Source: a virus
Virus record (IMG/VR): IMGVR_UViG_3300031974_000241
Span: 1 to 25,984 of that record
Length of the DNA: 25,984 nucleotides
Direction: 5' to 3' (one strand)
The position numbers and the translations under genes are program-made. Below, in pieces: positions 1-6,421 of this stretch; the first letter of the stretch is position 1; each line of letters opens with the position of its first letter. The notes beneath the pieces are model-generated. The model had not been told where the DNA came from, ran no database searches, and saw only the letters and a list, made by a program, of their open reading frames with translations.

Positions 1-3
1 TGT

Positions 4-738
4 TTAAACATAGTTACCAGTTGGAATATCTGAATCACAATATGCTGTGCCTTGACATACTGGACATGTGAAGTCTCTGACTTTACTCACAACTCCAGAA
101 GATACATAAAAGATTGTACCTTGATTCTTTTGTCTACTTTTCTCAGTTGCACCACTGCACCAGACATCTGCACAAAAGAATTTGATTTGGCGTGTAGTTT
201 GCTTTTTTCTGTTATCCACAAATTTAACATAAGGATAGCTACCAGCTTTCTCTAACCATGATTTGATTAACTCAGTAAATTCCAAAGTTACACTTGTGCT
301 TGTTGGTATTGCTCCTAGTTTAAACAACCCAAAGACAGCGTCTACAAATTCTCCCTTATGACCAGTATCCTCTGGAAGAATCGCATGGCTAACCTCGTGG
401 GCTACAATCTCTAGTGCTTTAAGAGTATCGCTAGTTTCTCTATCTATCTCTATTCTTCTAACACTACCATTTGCACTTGCACCTAGTACCCAGCATAAAC
501 CAACTGCTGTACCTCTGTTATTGTTTGCTAATGTTTTTCTACCTCTAGTATCTGAGATATGTACGCTTAGTTTATCTCCTAAGTTTTCTACATCTCCAAC
601 ACCATTCTTGATTGCATACTTTACACACCAGTTGGCGAATGAAGTAAGATAATCTTCTGGAGACTTCTTACTAACTTTAAGGCTATCTACCCATTCTGGA
701 TAATTATCCTTTGTAAGTGTTGCGTATTGGCTTTTCAT
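4..738 (-). CDS. SprT-like zinc metalloprotease with C-terminal zinc ribbon
   Basis: This 244-residue protein carries the gluzincin motif HEVSH (H114, E115, H118), with a likely third zinc ligand at H127 in a GHKGEF segment. That arrangement is typical of SprT/Spartan-like proteases. The C-terminal part has C189/C194 and C225/C228, which look like a zinc ribbon, preceded by a basic KKQTTR stretch. SprT-family proteins often act on DNA-associated proteins, and phage homologues are common, but the phage substrate is unknown. The start is supported by AGAGGT about 6 bases upstream on the minus strand. It is the only leftward gene in the window and is transcribed divergently from the structural genes, so it probably belongs to an early or accessory transcription unit. 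The stop codon lies inside a TGTTTAAACA palindrome at the window edge. Zinc-protease fold is well supported; biological role is inferred. Confidence 0.85.
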   Translation of the reverse strand: MKSQYATLTKDNYPEWVDSLKVSKKSPEDYLTSFANWCVKYAIKNGVGDVENLGDKLSVHISDTRGRKTLANNNRGTAVGLCWVLGASANGSVRRIEIDRETSDTLKALEIVAHEVSHAILPEDTGHKGEFVDAVFGLFKLGAIPTSTSVTLEFTELIKSWLEKAGSYPYVKFVDNRKKQTTRQIKFFCADVWCSGATEKSRQKNQGTIFYVSSGVVSKVRDFTCPVCQGTAYCDSDIPTGNYV

Positions 739-763
739 TTGTTTACCTCTTTCTTGTTTGTTT

Positions 764-776
764 CTGTTAATAACAG
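764..776. promoter_or_regulatory. Palindrome CTGTTA-A-TAACAG, candidate operator
   Basis: A perfect 6+6 inverted repeat with a one-base centre lies 26 bases upstream of the protease start codon, between that gene and a GTTTAAAC site at 792-799. Position and symmetry fit a dimeric repressor site or part of the leftward promoter region. No clear sigma-70 promoter for the leftward gene could be matched nearby. Confidence 0.3.
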
Positions 777-883
777 TTTACTACATTCTCAGTTTAAACA
801 AGGTATTTATCTAGTTTTTTTTTCCCCACTCTAATTAATGGGCTATCCTCTGTTTGTAAGTTTTAAAACCAGTACATCTGTGT

Positions 884-903
884 ACATACTTAGACATACT
901 TAG
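884..903. repeat. Tandem direct repeat, 2 x ACATACTTAG
   Basis: The 10-mer ACATACTTAG occurs twice head to tail with no mismatch. Just upstream is an interrupted palindrome (GTACA-TCTG-TGTAC, 872-885). One helical turn per unit is the spacing expected of paired protein-binding sites such as operators or iterons, but two copies are too few to decide. Confidence 0.5.
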
Positions 904-1044
904 TATATTCTTTGTTGTGCTGTGTGTATTTGTTTAAACAATGTTTGTATAGGTGTAGTGTTTGTGGTGCTTTATGTGTGTGGGGGGTTTAATGTGCTCC
1001 CCTTAACTACAACTGATGTACCCTCTAAATATATGCTGTTAACT

Positions 1045-1102
1045 GGTACAGGAAATCACTGTACAATATATAGTGGTGTACCTGATAACACTATATATAG
1101 TG
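1045..1102. repeat. Nested palindromes around TATATAGTG
   Basis: GGTACA (1045-1050) is complementary to TGTACC (1077-1082), and inside it CACT (1057-1060) faces AGTG (1072-1075). Next comes the perfect 14-base palindrome CACTATATATAGTG (1089-1102). The motif TATATAGTG recurs, and a further GATATAGTG lies at about 1110-1118. The cluster lies within non-coding sequence. It looks like a protein-binding array or a cruciform/stem-forming control region. Confidence 0.45.
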
Positions 1103-1241
1103 CTACTAGATATAGTGTGTTGTGTATAAACAGTAAAGAAGTACAGCTAACCCTGTGCCACTCCCTCCCAAAACCAGAATGACTAAAATATAGTAGCATT
1201 TAAATATGTGGAATAATAGGCTATTACCCTAGTTACCATGG

Positions 1242-1354
1242 TCCTGCTAGTCCACTTACTTGAAGTTTCTTATTATCAGAAGTCCTTTTCTTAAAGCAGG
1301 AAGAACCTCTTGCTTGTTCTTGTGTATTCTATCATACCACAGATTTAAGTGGTA
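1242..1354. other. Run of three short hairpins, candidate structured RNA
   Basis: Three inverted repeats follow each other: TCCTGCT (1242-1248) with AGCAGGA (1295-1301); AAGAAC (1301-1306) with GTTCTT (1316-1321); and TACCAC (1335-1340) with GTGGTA (1349-1354). The last is followed by the T-rich stretch TATTTATTTTA, so it may act as a weak rightward terminator. The first two share base 1301. Whether this is one transcript, a terminator series or chance is unknown. Confidence 0.35.
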
Positions 1355-1364
1355 GTATTTATTT

Positions 1365-1424
1365 TAGGGGTTGCGTATCACAGTAGGAGTTTCCTCCTTT
1401 CGCCTACTACCTCTGCAACCCCTA
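1365..1424. terminator. Strong 60-base compound hairpin, probable insulator/terminator before P1
   Basis: TAGGGGTTGC (1365-1374) pairs perfectly with GCAACCCCTA (1415-1424), a 10-base-pair G+C-rich outer stem. An inner stem can form between AGTAGG (1382-1387) and CCTACT (1403-1408), or alternatively AGGAG (1385-1389) with CTCCT (1394-1398). Short T-rich tracts flank it on both sides (ATTTTA before on the opposite strand, GATTTTA after), so it could stop transcription in either direction. It ends 8 bases before the -35 of P1, where it would isolate the promoter from read-through. It lacks the arm pattern of a tRNA. Confidence 0.5.
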
Positions 1425-1432
1425 GATTTTAC

Positions 1433-1459
1433 TTGCATAACTTACAGATATGATATAAT
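1433..1459 (+). promoter_or_regulatory. Promoter P1, sigma-70-like with extended -10
   Basis: The -35 element TTGCAT (1433-1438) is followed after 15 bases by a perfect -10 TATAAT (1454-1459) with an upstream TG (1451-1452), giving an extended -10. Initiation is expected near 1466. The same layout and mostly the same bases recur at P2 (20999-21025), which strongly supports function. P1 points into the small-gene and packaging operon. Confidence 0.75.
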
Positions 1460-1481
1460 AAAAGAGTTACATTCGTAACTT

Positions 1482-1534
1482 ATAAGGATACCTCCTTATT
1501 GTTTGTTCAGTCTAACCCTCACGCAAGTGAGGGT
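1482..1534 (+). promoter_or_regulatory. 5' leader with two stem-loops downstream of P1
   Basis: ATAAGGA (1482-1488) pairs with TCCTTAT (1493-1499) around a TACC tetraloop, so an SD-like AAGGA is paired with an anti-SD-like TCCTT. ACCCTCAC (1515-1522) pairs with GTGAGGGT (1527-1534) around a GCAA loop, which is a GNRA tetraloop. Both lie between the predicted P1 start and the first start codon at 1556. Neither is followed by a U tract, so they are more likely RNA-stability or translation-control elements than terminators. Confidence 0.5.
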
Positions 1535-1555
1535 GAAGCTGTTAAGATACACCTC

Positions 1556-1660
1556 ATGGATATATTCGTTGTAGATTGCGATTCTTGTTACCACCCTTAC
1601 TGGGAGGATGAGTTGGTGAATGGACTATGTCCAAGATGCCAAGAGTTTGAAGAAGAATAA
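1556..1660 (+). CDS. 34-residue acidic zinc-ribbon protein
   Basis: The short reading frame encodes a protein with two cysteine knuckles, C8-x2-C11 (CDSC) and C25-x2-C28 (CPRC), the classic four-cysteine zinc ribbon, ending in an acidic FEEE tail. It is the first gene after P1 and has a structured leader. No strong ribosome binding site precedes ATG 1556, so translation may depend on the leader structure. Similar tiny zinc ribbons occur widely in phages, usually with no assigned role; protein-protein or nucleic-acid contact is a guess. The spacing of the cysteines makes chance coding unlikely, but expression is unproven. It ends at an A9T7 tract. Confidence 0.6.
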   Translation: MDIFVVDCDSCYHPYWEDELVNGLCPRCQEFEEE

Positions 1661-1873
1661 AAAAAAATTTTTTTCACACACCATAAATTTGCGAGGGGGG
1701 TATAGTGGATACACCTAGGAAAGTCCTAGGGATTGTATAGGGGTATACAATATAATATGAAAAGAAAGATAGCTTAATCATCACGAGACAGTTCGTAGGA
1801 TTGTTATGTATGGATAGGTTGATTTGATATTTCATTTTCTTTCATAATTACAGTAAATGGACAGACTGTACGA
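1661..1873. other. Non-coding spacer with a CCTAGGA hairpin
   Basis: After the A9T7 tract (1659-1674) no gene is seen. A perfect hairpin CCTAGGA-AAG-TCCTAGG occupies 1714-1730. A TATAAT at 1751-1756 lacks a well-spaced -35. TATGAAAAGAAA (from 1756) is roughly complementary to TTTCATTTTCTTTCATA (about 1829-1845), which could close an approximately 90-base structured segment. Function is unknown. Confidence 0.4.
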
Positions 1874-1904
1874 CAGAACGCCACCTTGTGTGGCGTTTTG
1901 TGTT
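1874..1904 (+). terminator. Rho-independent-type terminator
   Basis: AACGCCAC (1877-1884) pairs with GTGGCGTT (1890-1897) around CTTGT. The stem can be extended by C1874-G1900, A1875-T1899 and a G-T wobble. The run TTTTGTGTT follows from the 3' arm. It would end or attenuate the short P1 transcript after the zinc-ribbon gene. The next start codon is only 30 bases on, so read-through or a nearby weak promoter must feed the following genes. Confidence 0.6.
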
Positions 1905-1933
1905 ATGATGGTAGAAATACATAGGAGAGTAAA

Positions 1934-2014
1934 ATGCCAAAAGGTATAGGTTACCCAACAGGGATGAAGAAAGCTACTAAGAAAAAAGCAGCTAAGAAAA
2001 AAAAGAAAAAGTAG
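1934..2014 (+). CDS. 26-residue lysine-rich peptide
   Basis: ATG 1934 is preceded by AGGAGA (from about 1923) at good distance. The peptide starts MPKGIGYPTG and then is almost all Lys and Ala; about half of its residues are lysine. Tiny basic proteins beginning in this style are familiar from marine phages, where they are unassigned. A DNA-condensing or head-filling role is chemically plausible but is inference. The stop codon lies one base before the next ATG, so the two are probably translationally coupled. The A-rich 3' part forms a homopolymer-like tract that could be prone to polymerase or ribosome slippage, but the downstream gene is not in the -1 frame. Confidence 0.6.
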   Translation: MPKGIGYPTGMKKATKKKAAKKKKKK

Positions 2015-2015
2015 T

Positions 2016-2273
2016 ATGGCAACATATCAAGGTAAGTCAGTAACATTAAATAGTCCTTCTAGGATTAAGAAGGGCGAACCTGGGTATGGTCGTAAAAAAT
2101 TTAAAGTCTTTGTTAAAGATGGAGACAAAGTAAAAAAGGTTATGTTTGGAGACCCTAACATGGAGATTCGTAAAGATAACCCAGAAGCAAGAAAATCATT
2201 TAGAGCTAGGCATAAATGCGATACAGCGAAGGACAAGACAACACCTAGATATTGGTCTTGTAAAATGTGGTAA
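2016..2273 (+). CDS. Conserved marine-phage-type basic protein, 85 residues
   Basis: The protein is basic and compact, with a central KKFKVFVKDGDKVKKVMFG stretch likely to be beta-rich, and a C-terminal signature of Arg/His/Cys/Trp residues (RARHKCDTAKDKTTP, then YWSCKMW). I recognise this C-terminal pattern as recurrent in uncharacterised proteins of cyanophages and other marine phages, so it is a real family rather than a chance frame. Two cysteines and a histidine in the tail could bind a metal, but a full four-ligand site is not evident. It has no strong ribosome binding site of its own and starts one base after the previous stop, implying coupling. The location just upstream of terminase suggests a virion or packaging accessory. 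Function unknown. Confidence 0.8.
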   Translation: MATYQGKSVTLNSPSRIKKGEPGYGRKKFKVFVKDGDKVKKVMFGDPNMEIRKDNPEARKSFRARHKCDTAKDKTTPRYWSCKMW

Positions 2274-2275
2274 CT

Positions 2276-2398
2276 ATGGCAAAACAAGTTAGTTGGATGT
2301 GGGGTAATAAGAGACATTATGGAACTCTTATTAGAGAAACAAAAACACACAAGTATGCCAGAACAAAGAATGGCAAAGTCAAAAAAATAGCAAAGTAA
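2276..2398 (+). CDS. 40-residue basic protein of unknown function
   Basis: ATG 2276 lies two bases after the preceding stop. The product begins MAKQVSWMWGNKRHYG and ends in a lysine-rich tail. It is short, basic and tryptophan-containing, like other tiny genes in this cluster. There is no independent ribosome binding site; coupling to the upstream gene is likely. No family recognised. Its tight packing between two coding frames and same-strand orientation are the main reasons to accept it. Confidence 0.5.
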   Translation: MAKQVSWMWGNKRHYGTLIRETKTHKYARTKNGKVKKIAK

Positions 2399-2400
2399 TT

Positions 2401-2496
2401 TTGAAAGTAAATTGTCCTAGGTGTAAACAACCACTATCTATTATTAATGGTAATGTAGGTTGTAAGAATAAAGAATGTAAGAATTATGTCAAATAG
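2401..2496 (+). CDS. 31-residue zinc-ribbon protein with TTG start
   Basis: The frame beginning at TTG 2401 encodes KVNCPRCKQPLSII and then a second cysteine pair (C21 and C26), a four-cysteine zinc-ribbon pattern in only 31 residues. The frame stays open upstream without an ATG or GTG start nearby, so the TTG is the best candidate. It follows the preceding stop by two bases and overlaps the terminase start by 11 bases. Its knuckle CPRC is shared with the 34-residue protein at 1556. Absence of a clear ribosome binding site keeps confidence low, but the cysteine spacing argues for a real protein. Confidence 0.4.
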   Translation: MKVNCPRCKQPLSIINGNVGCKNKECKNYVK

Positions 2497-4411
2497 AAAA
2501 ATATGTTACGCTGCAGGATGTAAAAGAGTATTAAGTGGCAATCGTAGAAAATACTGTAGCGATAGATGTGCTAATAGAATCCAGACACAAAAGAAAAGAG
2601 CTAAAGCTAAGGGCATAAAGTGGGTACAACCTGAAGAAGAAGAAATTGTAATACCTAGCCAAAGAAATGTACAAAGTCGTAGAGGTGTTGTTTATAACGA
2701 CCTCAAAGAATCTGGATTAGGCGAAGATATACTTAAAGGTAAGACTACAGTCAAAGATGTAGCAAAGATACTAGAAACATCTGTAGCAGCAGTATCTATG
2801 GCATATCAAGCATACTTAGAAGATTTAGAACAGAAAGCTGCACAAGATGAATGGCAACTACCACAAGTTGCAGAAAAGTCATTACAAGACTTTAGAGATT
2901 TTAGAGATAGATATTTCCAAACAGAAACTGGAGACCCATACGAAACACCAGACTTTCACATCAAGTGGATTAATTCTATCTTAGATGCAATAGAGCATGG
3001 TAATCAGCAGATGATACTATCTCCACCACGACATGGCAAGACTGACTTGTTAATACATTTTGCAGTATGGCTTATCTGTACAAAACCTAACATTAGAATA
3101 TTGTGGGTAGGTGGTAACGAAGAGATAGCAAAGAATGCAGTTAGTTCTGTATTAGACCAGCTAGAAAGTAATGAATTATTAATTGAAGAAATATGTGGAC
3201 CAGGACCTAAATTTAAACCAACGAGCAGGACAGGTAAGTCTTGGTCGCAAAATGGTTTTACTGTTGGTACTCGTACTGTTACTGGTATCAAATCTCCTAC
3301 CATGGTTGGTATAGGTAGAGGTGGAAAAATTCTATCAAGAGACTGTGATTTAATTATTGCAGACGACATTGAGGACCACTCATCTACTATGCAACCAGCG
3401 TCAAGAGAGAACACAAGAAACTGGTGGACTACAACACTATCAAGTCGTAAAGAGGAACATACAGCTATGGTAGTTATAGGTTCACGACAGCACTATGACG
3501 ATTTGTATTCACACTTGTTAGATAACGAATCATGGTTAACGATTGTAGAAGAAGCACATGACACAGGTTGTAACTTACCTGATTGGGATAATGAATTACA
3601 TAAAGAGTGTATGTTATGGGCAAAGAAGAGAACTTACAAATGGTTAATGGATAGAAAGAAAGCTGCAGAGACTACAGGTGGTAGAGCAATATACGAAATG
3701 GTATATCTGAATGTAGCTATGCCTGATGGTATGTCATTGTTTGACAGACCAGAGATAGAGGAATGTAGAGACCAAAACAGAGACATAGGACATATACCAC
3801 ATAATGTTAGATTGATTGCAGGTCTTGACCCAGCATCTACAGGATATCAAGCAGCATTCTTATGGGGATACGACCAGAATACAGATAAGTTGTACATGAT
3901 AGATATGGAGAACAGTTTAGGTGGTGGTATTCCAGTAGCACTAGAAATTATAAAAACCTGGTTTCAAAAATATAACTTAGCACATTGGGTTATTGAAGAG
4001 AATGGATTCCAGAGAGCAATTAGACAAGATAAATCAATTCGTGAGTTTGCAGGTAAGCATGGTATATTTTTAGAAGGTACACAGACTTATGGTAACAAGC
4101 ATGACCCAGTGTATGGTGTTACAGCTATGAGACCATTGTTTGAACAGAAGCTAATTAATTTACCTTATCGTAGCTTTGAAGCACAAGAAAAGGTAAACTT
4201 ATATACAAGTCAGTTAGTGTATTTTAGTTCTGCACAAAATAAGAGTAGAACTGTAGGACAGAAGTCTGACTTAGTTATGGCAAGTTGGTTTCCTATGAAA
4301 ACAATAAGGCGTTTACAAAAGGAAAGACTTGCTACAATGGGTATGGAATATGAACCTAGTTTTAGTGGTTATGAAGGACTAGGCATAGACATTGATGTTT
4401 GGAGAACATGA
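2486..4411 (+). CDS. terL: Terminase large subunit with zinc-ribbon and HTH-like N-terminus
   Basis: This is the packaging motor ATPase and DNA nuclease (641 residues). The Walker A motif is SPPRHGKT (179-186), Walker B is LIIADD (289-294), and RNase H-like nuclease acidic residues are plausible at D448 (GLDPAST), E504/E505 and D595. The N-terminus is unusual: C7, C12, C24 and C28 form a zinc-ribbon-like site, and residues about 84-113 (TVKDVAKILETSVAAVSMAYQ region) look like a helix-turn-helix. No separate small terminase is evident, so this N-terminus might supply DNA recognition. The length is longer than a typical large terminase of about 450-550 residues because of this extension. It overlaps the portal start by four bases (ATGA), indicating coupling. 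The motor assignment is firm; the exact catalytic residues are read by eye. Confidence 0.93.
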   Translation: MSNRKICYAAGCKRVLSGNRRKYCSDRCANRIQTQKKRAKAKGIKWVQPEEEEIVIPSQRNVQSRRGVVYNDLKESGLGEDILKGKTTVKDVAKILETSVAAVSMAYQAYLEDLEQKAAQDEWQLPQVAEKSLQDFRDFRDRYFQTETGDPYETPDFHIKWINSILDAIEHGNQQMILSPPRHGKTDLLIHFAVWLICTKPNIRILWVGGNEEIAKNAVSSVLDQLESNELLIEEICGPGPKFKPTSRTGKSWSQNGFTVGTRTVTGIKSPTMVGIGRGGKILSRDCDLIIADDIEDHSSTMQPASRENTRNWWTTTLSSRKEEHTAMVVIGSRQHYDDLYSHLLDNESWLTIVEEAHDTGCNLPDWDNELHKECMLWAKKRTYKWLMDRKKAAETTGGRAIYEMVYLNVAMPDGMSLFDRPEIEECRDQNRDIGHIPHNVRLIAGLDPASTGYQAAFLWGYDQNTDKLYMIDMENSLGGGIPVALEIIKTWFQKYNLAHWVIEENGFQRAIRQDKSIREFAGKHGIFLEGTQTYGNKHDPVYGVTAMRPLFEQKLINLPYRSFEAQEKVNLYTSQLVYFSSAQNKSRTVGQKSDLVMASWFPMKTIRRLQKERLATMGMEYEPSFSGYEGLGIDIDVWRT

Positions 4412-6192
4412 AAACAGCAGAAGAATTATATAGCAGGGTATACGAGCTAAGGTCATTACACGCAGACTACGCAGCAGATAAAGAAAACATCAGAGCCATT
4501 ATGAATGGTGGAGCTGATGGACTTAAAGCATTGTTGGGTAAAGATATGCGAGACATGGACTATAAGCAATTACCTGCACCTAACTTATTAATGTCATCAC
4601 TAGAAAGATTTGCACAAAAGTTAGGTAGAGCACCAGACTTAAAAGTTGATATATACAATGATAAAGATTCAGAGAGAGCTGCTAAGAGAGCAGAGAAGTT
4701 AGAGAGAATTGTACATTCCTATGATGGAATACAAGAATTAGATTTACAATTACCACAAGTTGGTAGATGGCTACCAGGTTATGGTTTTGCAGTATGGATA
4801 CTTAAAGAAAAGAAAGATGCTAATGGAATACCATATCCAGTAGCAGAGCTTAGAGACCCATATCAATGTTACCCAGGATACTTTGGTGTTGACCAACAAC
4901 CTAAAGAGTTAGCAGTTGTATCAAGAGTACCTCATGTAACTCTTGCTGAGATGTATCCAAAACACAAAAATGTAATACTTGATGAAGTATCTAGTGAATA
5001 CAATACTATGGCATATTTGTCTAGCTATGACGAAGGTTGGGCTAACGCAGATGGCACAGGTAAAGTAGTTGCAGAATATTATGATGAAGATGGAACTTAT
5101 GTGTTCCTACCAGAAAACAAAATTATATTAGATTTTATACCTAACCCATTAAAATCAGGACCAAGATTTGTCGTGGCAAAGCGTTACAGCTTTGACCAAA
5201 TGCAAAGTCAATTCCATCATGTGATTGGATTGATGGCTAATATGGCAAAGATAAATGTTCTATCTGTCATTGCAATGGAAGATGCTGTGTTTACAGAAAC
5301 CAACATCATTGGGGAGATAGAATCTGGACAATATAGAAAAGGTAGATTCGCTGTTAACTACTTGACCCCAGGGTCTCAGGTTAGCAAACCAACTAATAAT
5401 TTACCTTATCAGTTGTTTCAACAGATAGATAGACTAGAAAGACACTTGCGACTAGGTTCAGCATATCCAGTGTCAGATGATGGACAATCGCCAAATGCGT
5501 TTGTTACAGGTAGAGGATTAGAAGAACTAGGACAGTCTGCTTCATTACATGTAAGAGAATATCAAACAGTATTGAAGAAAGCATTAGAACAGATTGACTC
5601 TAAGAGATTAGAGTGGGATGAGATAATGTATGGTGGTTCAAGAAAACCTATGGCAGGTTTTAGGAATGGAACTGCATTTAAAGAAACATACGACCCAAGC
5701 ATTGATATTGCAGAAATGTATAAGACTAGAAGAGTCTATGGTGTTATGGCAGGTTTTGATGAAGCACAAAAAGTAATTACTGGATTGCAATTATATCAAC
5801 AAGGCATAATTGATAAACAAACATTACAAGAGAATATGGATGGATTAGATAACATATCTCAAATAGATAACAGAATTAATGCAGAGAGAGCAGAAAATGT
5901 ATTATTTGAATCATTGATGCAACAAGCTGCACAAGGTAATCCTAAAGCAACTATGGCAGCAATAGAAATAAGAAAGAATCCTCAGAATATGACTGCTATA
6001 TTAGATAAGTTTTATACACCAGAAGAACCAGAAATGAGTCCTGAAGAGGAAGCATTAGCTGGATTAGGTGGACCACAAGTACCACAGGCAGAACCAGATA
6101 TAGCTAGTGTATTAGCACAACTTAGTGGTGGATTACCACCAGAGCAAGTAGCTGCTGGACCTGGTTTACCAATAGGAGGACCACTTGGCTAA
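4408..6192 (+). CDS. Portal protein
   Basis: Residues are counted from ATG 4408, which overlaps the terminase stop as ATGA; an in-frame TTG at 4399 is possible but less usual. The 594-residue product has the size and position of a portal: immediately after terminase, mixed alpha/beta, with a helical segment rich in Glu/Lys/Gln (around SLHVREYQTVLKKALEQI) resembling the wing-to-stem region, and a C-terminal Pro/Glu/Gly-rich tail. The portal forms the dodecameric channel at the capsid vertex through which DNA enters and leaves. No independent motif is decisive, so the call rests on context, length and sequence character. Its last bases contain AGGAGG (6174-6179), the ribosome binding site for the next gene. 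Confidence 0.78.
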   Translation: MKTAEELYSRVYELRSLHADYAADKENIRAIMNGGADGLKALLGKDMRDMDYKQLPAPNLLMSSLERFAQKLGRAPDLKVDIYNDKDSERAAKRAEKLERIVHSYDGIQELDLQLPQVGRWLPGYGFAVWILKEKKDANGIPYPVAELRDPYQCYPGYFGVDQQPKELAVVSRVPHVTLAEMYPKHKNVILDEVSSEYNTMAYLSSYDEGWANADGTGKVVAEYYDEDGTYVFLPENKIILDFIPNPLKSGPRFVVAKRYSFDQMQSQFHHVIGLMANMAKINVLSVIAMEDAVFTETNIIGEIESGQYRKGRFAVNYLTPGSQVSKPTNNLPYQLFQQIDRLERHLRLGSAYPVSDDGQSPNAFVTGRGLEELGQSASLHVREYQTVLKKALEQIDSKRLEWDEIMYGGSRKPMAGFRNGTAFKETYDPSIDIAEMYKTRRVYGVMAGFDEAQKVITGLQLYQQGIIDKQTLQENMDGLDNISQIDNRINAERAENVLFESLMQQAAQGNPKATMAAIEIRKNPQNMTAILDKFYTPEEPEMSPEEEALAGLGGPQVPQAEPDIASVLAQLSGGLPPEQVAAGPGLPIGGPLG

Positions 6193-6421
6193 GAATCCAT
6201 CTGAAGTAAATGCAAAGTTTTTTAATATTATTAACAGTGAAGATTGGGATATACCAGAAGTAGATACTGACCCAACTATAGTTAGAGATTTATTTTTACA
6301 AGGCGATATACCTTTAGGAGCTTTTGTATTACCTACACCATTACCTGGTGTATGGTTTAGTATAAGTATGGGATTTGAAATAGAAAATCCAGATGAGGAT
6401 GATAAAGATGCCAGGTGGTAG
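6185..6421 (+). CDS. Small acidic protein, TTG start, unknown
   Basis: The start is TTG 6185, supported by a perfect AGGAGG five bases upstream, inside the end of the portal gene (8-base overlap). The 78-residue product is acidic at both ends with a hydrophobic, Pro-rich middle (LGAFVLPTPLPGVWFS). No signal peptide or clear membrane helix is seen, and no family recognised. It lies between portal and the giant virion protein and overlaps the next gene, so it is probably a structural or assembly accessory made in moderate amounts. Position suggests a head-completion role, but nothing in the sequence proves it. Confidence 0.65.
   Translation: MAKNPSEVNAKFFNIINSEDWDIPEVDTDPTIVRDLFLQGDIPLGAFVLPTPLPGVWFSISMGFEIENPDEDDKDARW

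Larger units (their letters stand above)
739..1555. other. Long divergent intergenic region, no convincing gene
   Basis: About 820 bases separate the leftward protease gene from the first rightward small gene. All frames are broken, except for one GTG-initiated frame (922-1182) with no ribosome binding site and an unlikely composition. The region holds two GTTTAAAC palindromes (792-799, 932-939), CTGTTA-A-TAACAG (764-776), a T9 tract (815-823), a tandem 10-mer (884-903), a palindrome cluster (1045-1102), four hairpins (1242-1424) and promoter P1. This fits a regulatory switch region, and an origin is possible. It is the least compact part of an otherwise tightly packed window. Confidence 0.7.

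Noticed and set aside
922-1182. 86-codon frame from GTG on the plus strand
   Set aside because: No ribosome binding site, cysteine/valine-rich unnatural start, overlaps repeats and palindromes, and composition unlike the real genes here.
1365-1424. Possible tRNA gene in the compound hairpin
   Set aside because: The outer stem is strong, but the length (60 bases) and absence of a D arm, seven-base anticodon loop and TTC arm do not fit a tRNA.
1659-1674. A9T7 tract as a rho-independent terminator
   Set aside because: There is no G+C stem before it; it is more likely a bent A-tract. The later hairpin at 1874-1904 is a better terminator.
1751-1756. TATAAT as a third promoter
   Set aside because: No TTGCAT or TTGACA-like element at suitable distance and no TG extension.
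1990-2014. Programmed frameshift on the A-rich end of the lysine-rich peptide gene
   Set aside because: A -1 shift would not enter the next gene's frame, so the tract is more simply a poly-lysine codon run.
2027-2350. 107-codon minus-strand frame opposite the small genes
   Set aside because: It is antisense to two same-strand genes, one with a recognised family signature, and has no start signals.
4399-4407. TTG start for the portal gene
   Set aside because: ATG 4408 forms a classic ATGA overlap with the terminase stop; the TTG adds only three residues without a better ribosome binding site.
6393-6407. Earlier ATG starts of the 109-residue gene
   Set aside because: GAGGA at 6395-6399 serves ATG 6408; starts at 6393 or 6399 would overlap that site.
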